Below, piece by piece: positions 25,591-36,272 of a stretch of 64,000 bases of DNA. Source of the DNA: a virus. Location: positions 1-64,000 of IMG/VR virus record IMGVR_UViG_3300043403_000051, one strand, 5' to 3'. A model generated the notes under the pieces. That model made no database searches. It was not told the origin of the DNA and was given only the letters and a program-made list of their open reading frames with translations. Position 1 is the stretch's first letter. Each line of letters starts with the position of its first letter. A program made the position numbers and the translations under genes.

Positions 25591-28266
25591 ATGGCATTAT
25601 ATAACGCTGCTGATAATTTTAATTCTTTAGTTATGCCCCCACAAATGGTATCTCTTTCTGATAAGATGAAGGATGATAGATTGTGGGGTAAAAAATGTAT
25701 GGATACTCTTGAACAAGTTGCTTATACACAAATTCAAGGAAACTACAAACTTGTTGAAAACTATGAGATGGTAAAAGGTCAGTTCATACCAACACATTAT
25801 TTTGGAGATGAAGGTTACCAAAGTATGTTAACCCAACTATCTTCTGAATTAGAACTACCAAATTATCTTAGACACTATGATATTATATCACCTGTATTAA
25901 ATACATTATCTGGAGAATTTCAAAAAAGACCAGACTTATTTAGAATTAAGGCATGGGATGAGAATAATAAAAATGAGTACTTAACTAAGAAAACAGAACT
26001 TATAAAAAACTTTATTTCATCTATCATAGAGAAGCAAGTAAACGATAAATTAATTGAGCAAGGTATTGATACCAATCAACAATTTCAGAGCCAAGAAGAG
26101 GCTGACAAGTACGAAGAATTCAAGAATACCATACGTACTGCACTCACTCCTCCTGAAATTGAGGAGTATATGACAACTGAGTTTAGAACAGCCGCAGAAA
26201 TTTGGGCAGAGTGTGTATTAGATATGGATAAGGAAAGATTTTCCTTAGATGAAAAAGAGAAAGTGGAGTTCGAAGACATGATTATTTCAGATAGATGTTT
26301 TCGACATTTTTATATTACAGGTAAAGGTTACGAACAAGAAACATGGAATCCTGTAAATGTATTCTACCACAAATCTGATGAAACCATATACATCGAAGAT
26401 GGTGATTATGTGGGTCGTCAATTCTATGGAACTCCCTCGGATATCATTGATAGATATGGATTTAGAATGAAAAAGTCTCAAATTGAGATGCTTGAAAAAT
26501 TTAAAGAAAACAACGATAGACGTTGGAATGAGACACCTGGCTCAGGGTATGTTTACCAAAACTACATGTTCCCTTTTAAAGGCTATCAGGGGTGGGATAT
26601 TGTAAACAAAGGAATGGGGGCAACTGACCCATCATCACCATATGGTATCCCAAAAATACCTGATAACTTCTTTGATAGCTTTGGTTCAAATATGTATTCA
26701 GAGAAACTCGGTATGTTTCTTATTACAGAGGGATATTGGATGTCACAAAAAAAAATAGGCTTATACACATACTTTGATGAAGAACTTGGGATAGTAACAA
26801 GCACTTTAGTGGATGAAAATGTTATTCTCCCTGATGATATTATAGTTATAGATGAAATTGAAGAAGGTAGTGAGGAAGAAAATATTAATACAATTGCTTG
26901 GACATATGTAAATGAAGTTTGGCAAGGTGTTAAAATAAATGTAAGAAACGCTGATGTGACAGATGAGCATAATACGGACGCAATCTATTTAGACTTACAA
27001 CCGTTGTCTTTTCAATTTAAAGGTGATATAAATCCCTATAATGCTAAACTACCCGTGTGTGGACAAATATTTAGTGTAAGGAATTCTAAATCTGCATCTC
27101 TTGTTGATTTAATGAAACCTTACCAGATTGGTTTTAATGTAGCAATGAATCAAGTCTATCAAATGATGGAGAAAGAAATTGGTGCATTTATGGTAATGGA
27201 TGTGAATATGTTTCCTGATAGTAAAGATTGGGGTGGAGAAGATGCTTGGGAGAAATGGATGCTTATTGCCAAAAACTTAGGTATGCTTCCCGCAGATACA
27301 TCACCCGCAAATACAAAAGGGGCAAGTGCCGCAGCAGGTGGTCAATTTCCAAAAATTCTTAATCTTGACTTAGCTGCTCAATTTACATCAAGAATAAATT
27401 TAGCACAAATCTTTAAAAAGTTTGCTTTAGAGCAAATAGGATTTAACGATTATCGTCTTGGTAATTTTAATCAAAGTTCTACAGCTACGGGTATTGAAGA
27501 AGGGCAACAACGTTCTTTTGCACAAACAGAGAGTTACTTTACAAATTTTTATAATTATTTAAAAAGATGTAAAAGAATGAATTTAGATATTGCACAGTTT
27601 GTTCAAGCTAAAGATGCTGATATAACTTTTAATTATGTTAAATCAGATTTATCTACGGCATATATAAAAATAGCAGGAACCGATTTAATGGGTTCTGACC
27701 TACATGTATTTGTTACAAACTCTCAAGAGCATCTAAGACAATTAGAGGCAAGCAGACAACTTGGTTTACAGAACACAACACAAATGACAGAAGACAACCT
27801 TCTTGAACTTATTACATCAAACTCTTTATCATCTATTAAAAAGAAAATTAAAGATGGTGTTAAGAAAAGACAAGAGAAAGAGCAACAAGCTTTAGATATG
27901 CAGCAACAACAAACAGAAGCAATGAAGGAAGTTGAGACAATGAAACAACAAAAAGAAGATGAACGTCTTGAAAAGAAACTTGCTTCAGCAGAGTATATTG
28001 CACAAATTCAACTTGAAGCTGCAAATGGTGGGGATATCCCTGATTCCATAAATATGCAAAATCAGTTAAAGAACCAAGAAATGACAAATAGACAATCTTC
28101 TGAATCAACTAAAAATCAGATTGCTAATCAACAACGTATTGATAATAGGCAACTCAAAGAAAAAGAACTTGCTTTAAAAAATAAGAAAATTGACACAGAT
28201 TTAGAGATTCAAAATAAAGAACTTGAAAGTGTAAAAATATTAAAAGATAAGACAGATAAAAAATAA
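25591..28266 (+). CDS. Portal protein
   Basis: 891 aa, placed directly after TerL. The N-terminal part has YDIISPVLNTLSGEFQKRPDLF and the middle LMKPYQIGFNVAMNQVYQMMEKEIGAF, typical of the large portals of crAss-like and related phages. The final 150 residues are a Gln/Lys/Glu-rich coiled coil (KQQKEDERLEKKLASAEYIA), probably facing the DNA or internal proteins. Confidence 0.85.
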   Translation: MALYNAADNFNSLVMPPQMVSLSDKMKDDRLWGKKCMDTLEQVAYTQIQGNYKLVENYEMVKGQFIPTHYFGDEGYQSMLTQLSSELELPNYLRHYDIISPVLNTLSGEFQKRPDLFRIKAWDENNKNEYLTKKTELIKNFISSIIEKQVNDKLIEQGIDTNQQFQSQEEADKYEEFKNTIRTALTPPEIEEYMTTEFRTAAEIWAECVLDMDKERFSLDEKEKVEFEDMIISDRCFRHFYITGKGYEQETWNPVNVFYHKSDETIYIEDGDYVGRQFYGTPSDIIDRYGFRMKKSQIEMLEKFKENNDRRWNETPGSGYVYQNYMFPFKGYQGWDIVNKGMGATDPSSPYGIPKIPDNFFDSFGSNMYSEKLGMFLITEGYWMSQKKIGLYTYFDEELGIVTSTLVDENVILPDDIIVIDEIEEGSEEENINTIAWTYVNEVWQGVKINVRNADVTDEHNTDAIYLDLQPLSFQFKGDINPYNAKLPVCGQIFSVRNSKSASLVDLMKPYQIGFNVAMNQVYQMMEKEIGAFMVMDVNMFPDSKDWGGEDAWEKWMLIAKNLGMLPADTSPANTKGASAAAGGQFPKILNLDLAAQFTSRINLAQIFKKFALEQIGFNDYRLGNFNQSSTATGIEEGQQRSFAQTESYFTNFYNYLKRCKRMNLDIAQFVQAKDADITFNYVKSDLSTAYIKIAGTDLMGSDLHVFVTNSQEHLRQLEASRQLGLQNTTQMTEDNLLELITSNSLSSIKKKIKDGVKKRQEKEQQALDMQQQQTEAMKEVETMKQQKEDERLEKKLASAEYIAQIQLEAANGGDIPDSINMQNQLKNQEMTNRQSSESTKNQIANQQRIDNRQLKEKELALKNKKIDTDLEIQNKELESVKILKDKTDKK

Positions 28267-28341
28267 TGCTATAGAAGTCAAAAAAAATTTAACAGTTTTT
28301 TTAATTCAAAATAATTACATAACTTTACAAAACAACCAATA

Positions 28342-29550
28342 ATGGATTTTCAATCACAAATTGCAACAATCTCACAAGAACAACTCGACAGTCTATTTAA
28401 CGATACTCCAGAAACAACAGTAACGGTAAATAACTTAGAGGCAACAACTAATCCTAATGTCCGTGATGAGGATAAAAAGGAAGTATCACCAAGAATAAAT
28501 ATGTCAGACAGAATTGATTTTGTTGACACCGATACAATAGATGTTGATGAGGAGGAAGAAAAAGAAGAAAAAATAGAGACTCCTATTATAGAGGAGGAGC
28601 CAAAACCCAAAAAAGATAAAAAACCAAAACCCGAAGAAGAGGAAATTCCTCCTGTAACTTCTGATGATGCTAAAGCCATTCTTAAAAATACAGTAGACTT
28701 TTTAATTCAATCTGGTAATTGGTCTGATTTTGAAGGACGAGAAGATATGGAGTTTGATGATGACTCCTTTGGAAAATTAGCACTTGCCCAAGACCAATCA
28801 AGAGTTCAAAGTATGTTTAGTGAGCTTCTTGATGAAACAGGTGAATACGGTAAAGCTATTATATCACATATTAAAAATGGTGGAAATCCAGATGAAGTAA
28901 TTGATATTTTCAAAGAACAAAAACAACTTGCCACAATAGACACTAATACTTTTGAAGGACGTGTTGAAAAAATAGAGGCATATTACACTGATGTAATAGG
29001 TTGGAAACCAGAAAAGATTAAAAGATATCTTGAAAGAATATCCCAAGACCAAGATGAATTCGATACAGAATTTACAGAGGTTGAGGAAAAATATAATGAG
29101 TATTATCAGGAAAAGCTTGATGAGATTAATGAAAGAACAAATACTCAGAAAAAAGAACAAGAGCAAAAAAAACAACAATTTGTTTCTAATATAAAAAATG
29201 TTTTAGAAGCAAGAACAGATTTAACTAAAAAAGACCAAGGTCTAATAGAATCTGCTCTATTTAACTATAAATATAAACTACCTAATGGTCAGCAAGTAAA
29301 CGAATTTTTTGTAAAATTTGCAGAACTTCAAAAAGACCCACAAGCTTACGTAGACTTAGTACTTTACGTAATGGATAAAAAAAGAGTAGTTGAAAAACAA
29401 AACCAAACTATTGCAAAAAAAGAATCTATAAAACAATTCAATTTTGTAAAAGGAAACACCGCAGTTAAGAAAAAAACTACAGGTGGGATAGTTAAAGAGA
29501 TAGATGATTCTAAGATAAATCGGACAGATTTTTCATCGCTATTTAAATAA
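28342..29550 (+). CDS. Acidic scaffold-like protein
   Basis: 402 aa between portal and capsid genes. Residues about 60-105 are strongly acidic and Pro/Lys-rich (EEEEKEEKIETPIIEEEPKP), and the C-terminal half is helical with Gln/Lys coiled coil. Size, charge and position are those of a scaffold protein that guides capsid assembly. No protease is seen in the window. Confidence 0.65.
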   Translation: MDFQSQIATISQEQLDSLFNDTPETTVTVNNLEATTNPNVRDEDKKEVSPRINMSDRIDFVDTDTIDVDEEEEKEEKIETPIIEEEPKPKKDKKPKPEEEEIPPVTSDDAKAILKNTVDFLIQSGNWSDFEGREDMEFDDDSFGKLALAQDQSRVQSMFSELLDETGEYGKAIISHIKNGGNPDEVIDIFKEQKQLATIDTNTFEGRVEKIEAYYTDVIGWKPEKIKRYLERISQDQDEFDTEFTEVEEKYNEYYQEKLDEINERTNTQKKEQEQKKQQFVSNIKNVLEARTDLTKKDQGLIESALFNYKYKLPNGQQVNEFFVKFAELQKDPQAYVDLVLYVMDKKRVVEKQNQTIAKKESIKQFNFVKGNTAVKKKTTGGIVKEIDDSKINRTDFSSLFK

Positions 29551-29559
29551 TAAAATAAA

Positions 29560-31236
29560 ATGACAGATTTCAAAGTACCAAGTTTGAATCAACTGAATAA
29601 CGGAGTAGTTATTGGTCAATCTCGTTTTGACCCCCGTAAGTTTACAGATTTAAACTTCCTTTACACAAACTATTCCAAAGATGCCTTTACAGTATATAAG
29701 GGTCTTCTTGCATTGTGGAATCAAAGGAGCATAATTAATACTCCATTGATTAATAGCACATTGCTAAAAAACAACGTAATGTATGTTCCTAATCAGGAAG
29801 GTAAGTTCCGTTTTGATGTTCCTTATGAATTGGGACTTCCTTATATTGTAGAAAATCTTGAGGTTGATACAGACAAGCCTGGTCTTGATGGTCAAAAATT
29901 CAAAATTAAACTTAATGAAGATTGTTATACTAACACTGACCGTTTGATTGCAGACTATCGTGATGGTATTGAACTTTATATTACGGAAGATGAAATCATT
30001 CAAGAAGCTGATGGATTTGTATATACAGTAGAAATTGTAAGTAACAATCGTAGAGGTACTTTCTATCCTAAAGAATGGTTAGAGCCTGGTACACAATACA
30101 TGAAACTTTCTAATATCAATGGTGAATATGATACACAAAAATCATCTATTTCATCAGAAGGTCTTCGTACTGGTATTATGAATCTTGAAATGGAACTTGG
30201 TGGTGGTCACCGTTCCGTAACTCACTGGATTACTGGTTATGCTGATATGGCTCGTGTTGATGAAAACAAACACCCTAACTTAGCGTTTATTAACCAACGT
30301 CTTGAGAGCATGGGTTCAACAATGCTTTACTACAATACTAATCCTAAAACAGGAGCACCTCTTGCTAAAACTACTACATGGCAACCAACTGTGGAAGTAT
30401 TGCTTCGTGCAGAGATGGAGATGATGACTGAAAAGGACTTAATGTGGTCTAAAGGTGGTTTTATTACAGGTTCTGGTAGAAGACAAACTCGTGTAGGCCC
30501 TGGTCTTTATGAGCAACTTCGTAATGGTAACCGTTATCAATATAATAAGATTAGTCTTACCCTTATTGAGCGTGCTGTAGCCAATCTATTCTCTAAGTCA
30601 GGTATTCCTCTTGACCAACGTCGTACAAAGATTGTAACTGGTACAGGTGGTCTTATTCAAGTTTCGAAAGAAATTGAAGAAAAATACAAACAAGTAGTTC
30701 CATTTATGACTCAGGTTTCTGATGTTCCTGGTGGAGTACTTTATGGTGACCAAATGAATCTTGGTTATAAGTATCGTTTTACAAAATTCTTCTCTCCAAT
30801 TGCGGGTGAAATCGAATTCGAAATCAACCCTGCTCTTGATAACCTTAGTTCTAATCGTGTACAAGATAACTTCAACGGAGAATATCCTATTGAGTCTTTC
30901 ACATATATGATTCTTGACGTTACTGATAGTCGTTCTACAAATGCTGCGGCAAGAGTAAATACAACTAAGTATCGTGTACAAGACGGATTTAATTCAGACG
31001 CTAATATCGTTTTAGTTAAACCTGAAAACTACGGTGATTTATATTGGGGTTATATTGCAGGTACTCACCACCCACTTGGGCCTTCTTACATGAAGGGAAT
31101 GATGTCTGCTAACCAGTATGATGGTTATCAAATTTGGATGAAAGCGTTTGCAAATCTTTGGGTTAAAGACGTAACACGTACACTACTTATTGAGAAAGCT
31201 CGTCCGTTCTATAATGGATTATTTGCTCAACAATAA
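29560..31236 (+). CDS. Major capsid protein (probable)
   Basis: 558 aa, 10 bp after the scaffold-like gene. A long N-terminal arm is followed by a mixed alpha/beta protein (RTGIMNLEMELGGGHRSVTHWI, then YPIESFTYMILDVTDSRSTN and YWGYIAGTHHPLGP). The codons shift toward CGT/GGT compared with neighbours, as expected of a highly made protein. The HK97 fold is inferred from position and length. Confidence 0.75.
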   Translation: MTDFKVPSLNQLNNGVVIGQSRFDPRKFTDLNFLYTNYSKDAFTVYKGLLALWNQRSIINTPLINSTLLKNNVMYVPNQEGKFRFDVPYELGLPYIVENLEVDTDKPGLDGQKFKIKLNEDCYTNTDRLIADYRDGIELYITEDEIIQEADGFVYTVEIVSNNRRGTFYPKEWLEPGTQYMKLSNINGEYDTQKSSISSEGLRTGIMNLEMELGGGHRSVTHWITGYADMARVDENKHPNLAFINQRLESMGSTMLYYNTNPKTGAPLAKTTTWQPTVEVLLRAEMEMMTEKDLMWSKGGFITGSGRRQTRVGPGLYEQLRNGNRYQYNKISLTLIERAVANLFSKSGIPLDQRRTKIVTGTGGLIQVSKEIEEKYKQVVPFMTQVSDVPGGVLYGDQMNLGYKYRFTKFFSPIAGEIEFEINPALDNLSSNRVQDNFNGEYPIESFTYMILDVTDSRSTNAAARVNTTKYRVQDGFNSDANIVLVKPENYGDLYWGYIAGTHHPLGPSYMKGMMSANQYDGYQIWMKAFANLWVKDVTRTLLIEKARPFYNGLFAQQ

Positions 31237-31306
31237 TAGAAATACTAAGTTGGGTGACCAATAACTTTAAGCACAATATTTTTTAGAACAACAACAACAA
31301 AATAAT

Positions 31307-32194
31307 ATGATTGCAGAAAAAGTAATAATAAGACAGATATCTGATAAAAATGCTGAACTAACAGGTTTAGCAAAGTATAAAAGAAGTAAAATGCCTGGAA
31401 CATCTGATTGGCTACAAGTAGCAGAAGGTTTAGATGGTAGGTATATTACAGGTATTGATGAAGATTCTTACGAAATTAATTTAATTACTGACCCTTTAGA
31501 AAAAGAAAATAAACGTAATGAAATTAAACAACTTCGTGAATATCTTGAATCAAGAACAGGTAAAGACTTAAAAGCAAATAGTTCTTTTTGGGAAGAGTTT
31601 GGAGTTAGAATACAAGCTGATGAAGATTTGATTTTAAATAAATCAAACCCTATGCATCAAATTGTATATCATCTCCTTCTTGCAAATAAGTATGCGGCTC
31701 CTTCTGAAGAAGCGGCAGGTGACCCAAGATTTTTAGCTTGTAAGTATTATACCCACGTAGCAAGTTCTATTACAAAACAAAGTGTTTCATTAAGAAAACT
31801 AAGAGATAAAGCAACTAAGAAACTTATAGAAATTTCTGAAAAAGGAAAAGAATATATGGTTCTTATCGGACAATATCTTGATGGTAAAAAATTCCATAGT
31901 AAACTTAGTGAAGATGATTTGTATGAAATGTTTTCATCATTATATATTGATAGTAAAGATGAATCTGATATAAACAGATTTATAAAAGCTACTGATAAAT
32001 CAATTGAAGAAATTCAATTTAAAATAGTAATTGATAAAGCTGTAAGAAGTAAAATCATTAAATATGTAAATGGCTACTATCAAAGAGGTCAAGTAACAAT
32101 TGGAAAGACTCTTGATAACGTATATAACAATTTACAATCACCTGAATTTGCTACAGAATTTTTATCAATTAAAGAAGAGATTGAGACTAACTAA
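31307..32194 (+). CDS. Hypothetical virion protein, 295 aa
   Basis: A largely helical protein after the capsid gene, with KSNPMHQIVYHLLLANKYAA and many Lys/Glu pairs. Its stop overlaps the start of the next gene. Neck or head-completion function is inferred from position only. Confidence 0.65.
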   Translation: MIAEKVIIRQISDKNAELTGLAKYKRSKMPGTSDWLQVAEGLDGRYITGIDEDSYEINLITDPLEKENKRNEIKQLREYLESRTGKDLKANSSFWEEFGVRIQADEDLILNKSNPMHQIVYHLLLANKYAAPSEEAAGDPRFLACKYYTHVASSITKQSVSLRKLRDKATKKLIEISEKGKEYMVLIGQYLDGKKFHSKLSEDDLYEMFSSLYIDSKDESDINRFIKATDKSIEEIQFKIVIDKAVRSKIIKYVNGYYQRGQVTIGKTLDNVYNNLQSPEFATEFLSIKEEIETN

Positions 32195-32856
32195 TGACAT
32201 CACTTGAAGTATATAAAAGATTTCTTTTAAAGCTTAATAAAAATGATACAAACACTCGAATAAATATATCAAAAGGTGAATTTGTATTAGTTTTTAATGA
32301 GCAAAAAAGAATTTGGTTGAATGATGTATTGGATGAGCCATACTCATTTAAATCTCAAAATATATTATCTGACTTATATGTTCCTGATGTAGAAATTGAA
32401 AAAATAGAAGAACTAAAAGATAAAGACATTTTTAAAGTTCCTGAAAATTTTGAAGAACTAACATCGTCTTACTCAATAGCTAAACGTAGAGAGTGTATAA
32501 GAAAATTATACAACTTTCCAAAAAATCCTCGAAATAGAAATACTGTTCAACAAAATACTAATGATAATCCATCATTTGATTTTGAAGAAACATTCACAGA
32601 GGAGTCAAAGAAAAAATTAATTGTTTACAAAACAGATTTTTCAATTGACAAACAACTAATTAGTTATTATAGAGAACCTATTGATATTGATATAGAGGGA
32701 TATATAACGATAAGTGGTGAAAAATCTAAAACAATAAATCCTGATATAAAAGATGCATCCATAGATGATATATTAAACAGGTGTATTGTAGAAGTATCAA
32801 TTAATTACGAAAATGCTGAGCAAGCACAAATGTCAGCACAAAGAATACAAAAATAA
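32194..32856 (+). CDS. Hypothetical virion protein, 220 aa
   Basis: Mixed alpha/beta protein with FEEAVFxF-like segments (EFVLVFNEQKRIWLNDVLDE). Translationally coupled to the upstream gene. Probable head-tail connector or head protein by position; no sequence signature. Confidence 0.6.
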   Translation: MTSLEVYKRFLLKLNKNDTNTRINISKGEFVLVFNEQKRIWLNDVLDEPYSFKSQNILSDLYVPDVEIEKIEELKDKDIFKVPENFEELTSSYSIAKRRECIRKLYNFPKNPRNRNTVQQNTNDNPSFDFEETFTEESKKKLIVYKTDFSIDKQLISYYREPIDIDIEGYITISGEKSKTINPDIKDASIDDILNRCIVEVSINYENAEQAQMSAQRIQK

Positions 32857-32887
32857 TTTTTAAAAACAATAAACTAAAATTTTCAAA

Positions 32888-34786
32888 ATGGGTTTAAATC
32901 AATCGTTTAGGCAAGTATTTGTTGCAAACAATACAGCCTTACTCGCGCAAGGTAAAACCGTGGAGACTATTGCTGTTGGACAACTTGGTATCCTTGATAT
33001 CAGTACGTACAAGGCAGTAACCGCTCCCACTTACGCGACAACAAAAGCCTTACAATTCGTATGGGGTACTCCTAACATCGAAGGCAGAATGAGTCTTATG
33101 TCGGGTGTGCCGAATGAGAACATCTACTCTAAACCAATTAAGGGTAGAAAAATTAAAAACTTTAGAGGTAAAGCCGCAAAACGTGGTAGAACTCAAATAG
33201 TTGTAGTTGGTAATAGTGGAGATGTTACAGACACAGACACATTATTTGCTTATCCTGGTGATGTACGTCACGTATTTCTTAATTTATCTGGTGCACCAAT
33301 TGACAAGTTTTATACAAGACAAGGTCTAATGCGTCAATATTCTTATGAAGTTCCGTATACAGCAGAATGTGCAGATGATTGCGCAACTGTAAGCTGTGAA
33401 GGTATTGTTGATAATATCGTTGCACAAATCAATAGCGACCCACAAGTAAATCGTTTCGTTAAAGCATCTGTTATTAAAAGTTGCGCGCCAACTGGTGATA
33501 CAGAAGATTGCTACAGATTCGAGGCACGTCTTTGTGATACTCGTGATGATAATGCATTAGGTATAGTTCAAGCACAATATCCTGACTTTACAGTTACTCG
33601 TATTGGAGTAGAAGGAGCCGTATCAGTTTATCAGATTATAAAAGATACAGATACTCTTCCAACAGCAATTTCTAATGAAGGATTTGTAGTAATTCCAAAC
33701 TGTTCTGTTTGTCCTACAGGTTATACTAAAGAAACTGGTGGTTTTGTTTATGCTGTTGTAGCAGAAGATGCTAATGCTAATATTTCTGCAACGATTGTTT
33801 CAAAAGTTAATACTGCTAATGCTTTAGCCGCTGCATATGCAGTGAAAGTATCTAATGATAATTACATTGTAGTTTCACAAGTTGAATTTAGTATTGCTGC
33901 ACTCGAAGCTGCTATTGAAGCCTCATCAGGCCCAGCAGTATCATCGGTAACATTTAAATATGAAACAAATAGAGACCTTTGTGTATTAACCTCTGCAACA
34001 ACAAGTGCATGGGTAGAAGTAGAAACTTTGTTAAAGTATGCAAAAGTATTCAGACTTACAGTAGCTGACACAGTTTGTGGTACAACAAGACTTGCTGATA
34101 TTCAAGCAGCATATCCCGACCTAACTGTTAGTCTTGTAGATGCTGATGGAGACTGTGTTCACACATATGAAACTACAGTTTATTCACAATGCGTATCAGA
34201 AGGTTGTTCGTATAGCCAACTTGTATTCCCTAAACTTGACACATTTGAGCAAGTTCGTTGGATAGAAGTTCCTACTACACCTACCAATGGTTGTCTATGT
34301 GGTATTAAAATTGAAACAGCATTTGTAAATAGAATTACTAATGAATGTACTTTTGACCACTTCACTTATGAGGCTGACCCTGTACATATCACTGTTTCAT
34401 GTTTTGACCCGAACTATAATAATTTACCATCAAGACAAGAATGGAATGTTAAACAAATTCAAAGTATCCAATACCCTGCTGGACATGGTGTTGAAATTCG
34501 TAAACATGAGCAAGTATCTAAAAGCTACAATCTCAGAGAACGTTCTTTCAATCCTGTTGTAAGAGAGATTGAAGGATATGAATTTATAACAGACCCAAAT
34601 AAGTTCTATGATGAGTATGTTATAGAGTTTGATTTTGATTACAAAACTGGTGGATGGAGTGAAAAATATACAGATAGTTATCATGCGTTCTTCTACTTCC
34701 CAGAAGGAATGGGTAAAACGTTTGAGACAGCTATCAACGACTATATTGTTAGTGCTAACTTACCAATTGACCCTGTTGTTCTTTAA
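32888..34786 (+). CDS. Virion structural protein with duplicated Cys-containing domain
   Basis: 632 aa. The N-terminus (MGLNQSFRQVFVANN) and C-terminus (about 440-632) flank a central region with a diverged duplication: RLCDTRDDNALGIVQAQYPD, then FTVTRIGVEG, and later VADTVCGTTRLADIQAAYPD, then LTVSLVDADG. About 20 cysteines, unusual for a cytoplasmic product. The gene ends at a strong terminator, so it closes the capsid operon. Possible head decoration or tail protein. Confidence 0.65.
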   Translation: MGLNQSFRQVFVANNTALLAQGKTVETIAVGQLGILDISTYKAVTAPTYATTKALQFVWGTPNIEGRMSLMSGVPNENIYSKPIKGRKIKNFRGKAAKRGRTQIVVVGNSGDVTDTDTLFAYPGDVRHVFLNLSGAPIDKFYTRQGLMRQYSYEVPYTAECADDCATVSCEGIVDNIVAQINSDPQVNRFVKASVIKSCAPTGDTEDCYRFEARLCDTRDDNALGIVQAQYPDFTVTRIGVEGAVSVYQIIKDTDTLPTAISNEGFVVIPNCSVCPTGYTKETGGFVYAVVAEDANANISATIVSKVNTANALAAAYAVKVSNDNYIVVSQVEFSIAALEAAIEASSGPAVSSVTFKYETNRDLCVLTSATTSAWVEVETLLKYAKVFRLTVADTVCGTTRLADIQAAYPDLTVSLVDADGDCVHTYETTVYSQCVSEGCSYSQLVFPKLDTFEQVRWIEVPTTPTNGCLCGIKIETAFVNRITNECTFDHFTYEADPVHITVSCFDPNYNNLPSRQEWNVKQIQSIQYPAGHGVEIRKHEQVSKSYNLRERSFNPVVREIEGYEFITDPNKFYDEYVIEFDFDYKTGGWSEKYTDSYHAFFYFPEGMGKTFETAINDYIVSANLPIDPVVL

Positions 34787-34810
34787 TATAAAATCCTAAA
34801 CAAAAAAAAA

Positions 34811-34846
34811 GGGTAAGTAAGTTTAATACTTACTTACCCTTTTTTT
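34811..34846 (+). terminator. Strong intrinsic terminator
   Basis: Perfect 12 bp stem GGGTAAGTAAGT/ACTTACTTACCC around TTAAT, with A run before and T run after, so it can work in both directions. Confidence 0.95.
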
Positions 34847-34860
34847 AATATACATATATC

Positions 34861-35376
34861 ATGATTAAAAAAACAACACTCACATTTGATTATTTAGATG
34901 TAGATGATTTACACACAATTCCCTTATTGGATTTAAGTCAATATCATGAAAATCCTGATAGTCCTGTATTTATTGTTAAGACACCTGGAATAGAGTCTTC
35001 TGTGAAAGTTCCCTATAATCCAAACAAATTAAATATATTGAATTCTCATATTTTAGGCTTAACTTTGCATAACGGAGATTTTGCAATACTTCAAGATGGA
35101 GTATACGAAATTACACAAGCAATTTGCCCATATGAGTCTGTAAATTATACAAAATTTATATTTAGAGATTCTACATTAAAGCAAATTTTATATAAAAATC
35201 TTGAGCAAAAAACAATATGTTGTGATTGTCCAGATTCAGCAGTAATAGAATCAAAAGTATCAAAAATTAATTTTTTATTAGCATCTGCAAAAGCAAATGC
35301 AGTTTTTGGTAAAAAAGATATAGCAACAGAACTATATCAAAAAGCATTAAAAATTGTTAATAGTTTAACAGATTAA
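34861..35376 (+). CDS. Hypothetical virion-associated protein, 171 aa
   Basis: The first half is beta-rich (TLTFDYLDVDDLHTIPLLDL then LGLTLHNGDFAILQDGVYEI), followed by a CCDC motif and a helical C-terminal domain (NFLLASAKANAVFGKKDIA). The strand-rich start resembles adaptor proteins that seat fibres. First of a set of overlapping small genes before the fibre genes. Confidence 0.65.
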   Translation: MIKKTTLTFDYLDVDDLHTIPLLDLSQYHENPDSPVFIVKTPGIESSVKVPYNPNKLNILNSHILGLTLHNGDFAILQDGVYEITQAICPYESVNYTKFIFRDSTLKQILYKNLEQKTICCDCPDSAVIESKVSKINFLLASAKANAVFGKKDIATELYQKALKIVNSLTD

Positions 35377-35377
35377 T

Positions 35378-35653
35378 ATGTGTAGTAGTTGTGGAAAAAG
35401 TTCAACCCCTTACATTCAAACAATAGTACAACAAACTATTATAGAACCATGTAACTATGTATTAAATGATGCAATTTTTTTCTTTAACATATTAAAGTGT
35501 ATGAAAGAAAAAAGTTTAATTGATTCACAAACATTGAATTCATATAATGGTGTTTTAAAATCTGTATTTAATTCACCAACATATATATGTTCCTTTAAAA
35601 GGAATCTTGATATTATACAAAATCATATTTTAAGTTTAAACGATTGTTTATGA
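35378..35653 (+). CDS. Hypothetical Cys-rich protein, 91 aa
   Basis: MCSSCGKSSTPYIQTIVQQT has a CxxC start followed by a helical body. It ends with TGA overlapping the next start. It belongs to the fibre-adaptor gene group by position. Confidence 0.6.
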   Translation: MCSSCGKSSTPYIQTIVQQTIIEPCNYVLNDAIFFFNILKCMKEKSLIDSQTLNSYNGVLKSVFNSPTYICSFKRNLDIIQNHILSLNDCL

Positions 35654-35808
35654 ATAATAGATTAGAAAATTTATCGGTAAACGGCAAAAAACTTTTGGAT
35701 AATATAAAATATGGTTTGAAAAATAAAATTAACTATTGTTCTATTTATAAAGATATATATCTTGTAGAAAAAAGCAATAAACAAAAAAATAGAAAAGCAT
35801 TATACTAA
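35650..35808 (+). CDS. Small basic protein, 52 aa
   Basis: MNNRLENLSVNGKKLLDNIK begins a Lys/Asn-rich frame that overlaps the upstream stop (ATGA) and the downstream start (TAATG), which is strong evidence of translation. No family is recognised. Confidence 0.65.
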   Translation: MNNRLENLSVNGKKLLDNIKYGLKNKINYCSIYKDIYLVEKSNKQKNRKALY

Positions 35809-36272
35809 TGGAACCTTTCGTTTTTGCAAAAAATAAAAATACATGTTCTGCTGTCATATCAGCATCTTGTGTATTATGGCCTGGCTATAAGTTAGAATCT
35901 TTTGATTATACTAACGTGCAATGTGTGCTACAAGTAGATGATATTATACTAAGTATTGATAAACTATTAAACAAAATAAATAAGGCAATTTCCACAAATG
36001 ATTTAACAAGACAATGTTTAATTGTTGAAGATACTGAAAAATTAAATTCTTATGTTAAAAGTTTGGTTTCCAATTATTGTCAATTAAAAGAAGATTTTGA
36101 TACTTTAAAAGAAGATTTTGATAACTTAGACGTTTTTCAAAAAGTACTAAATATAGACTTATCATGTATTTTAGGACAATATAATTGTACTCCTGGTAAT
36201 GAACATAAACTTTCATTTATTTTGTCAACTCTTGCAAAGGAAATTTGTTCACTAAAAACACAAATTAACTAA
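35808..36272 (+). CDS. Hypothetical protein, 154 aa, coiled coil
   Basis: N-terminal Cys-containing segment, then a repeated helical unit (QLKEDFDTLKEDFDNLDV) that would form a coiled coil. It is coupled to the fibre gene that follows and is a candidate fibre adaptor or trimer base. Confidence 0.6.
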   Translation: MEPFVFAKNKNTCSAVISASCVLWPGYKLESFDYTNVQCVLQVDDIILSIDKLLNKINKAISTNDLTRQCLIVEDTEKLNSYVKSLVSNYCQLKEDFDTLKEDFDNLDVFQKVLNIDLSCILGQYNCTPGNEHKLSFILSTLAKEICSLKTQIN

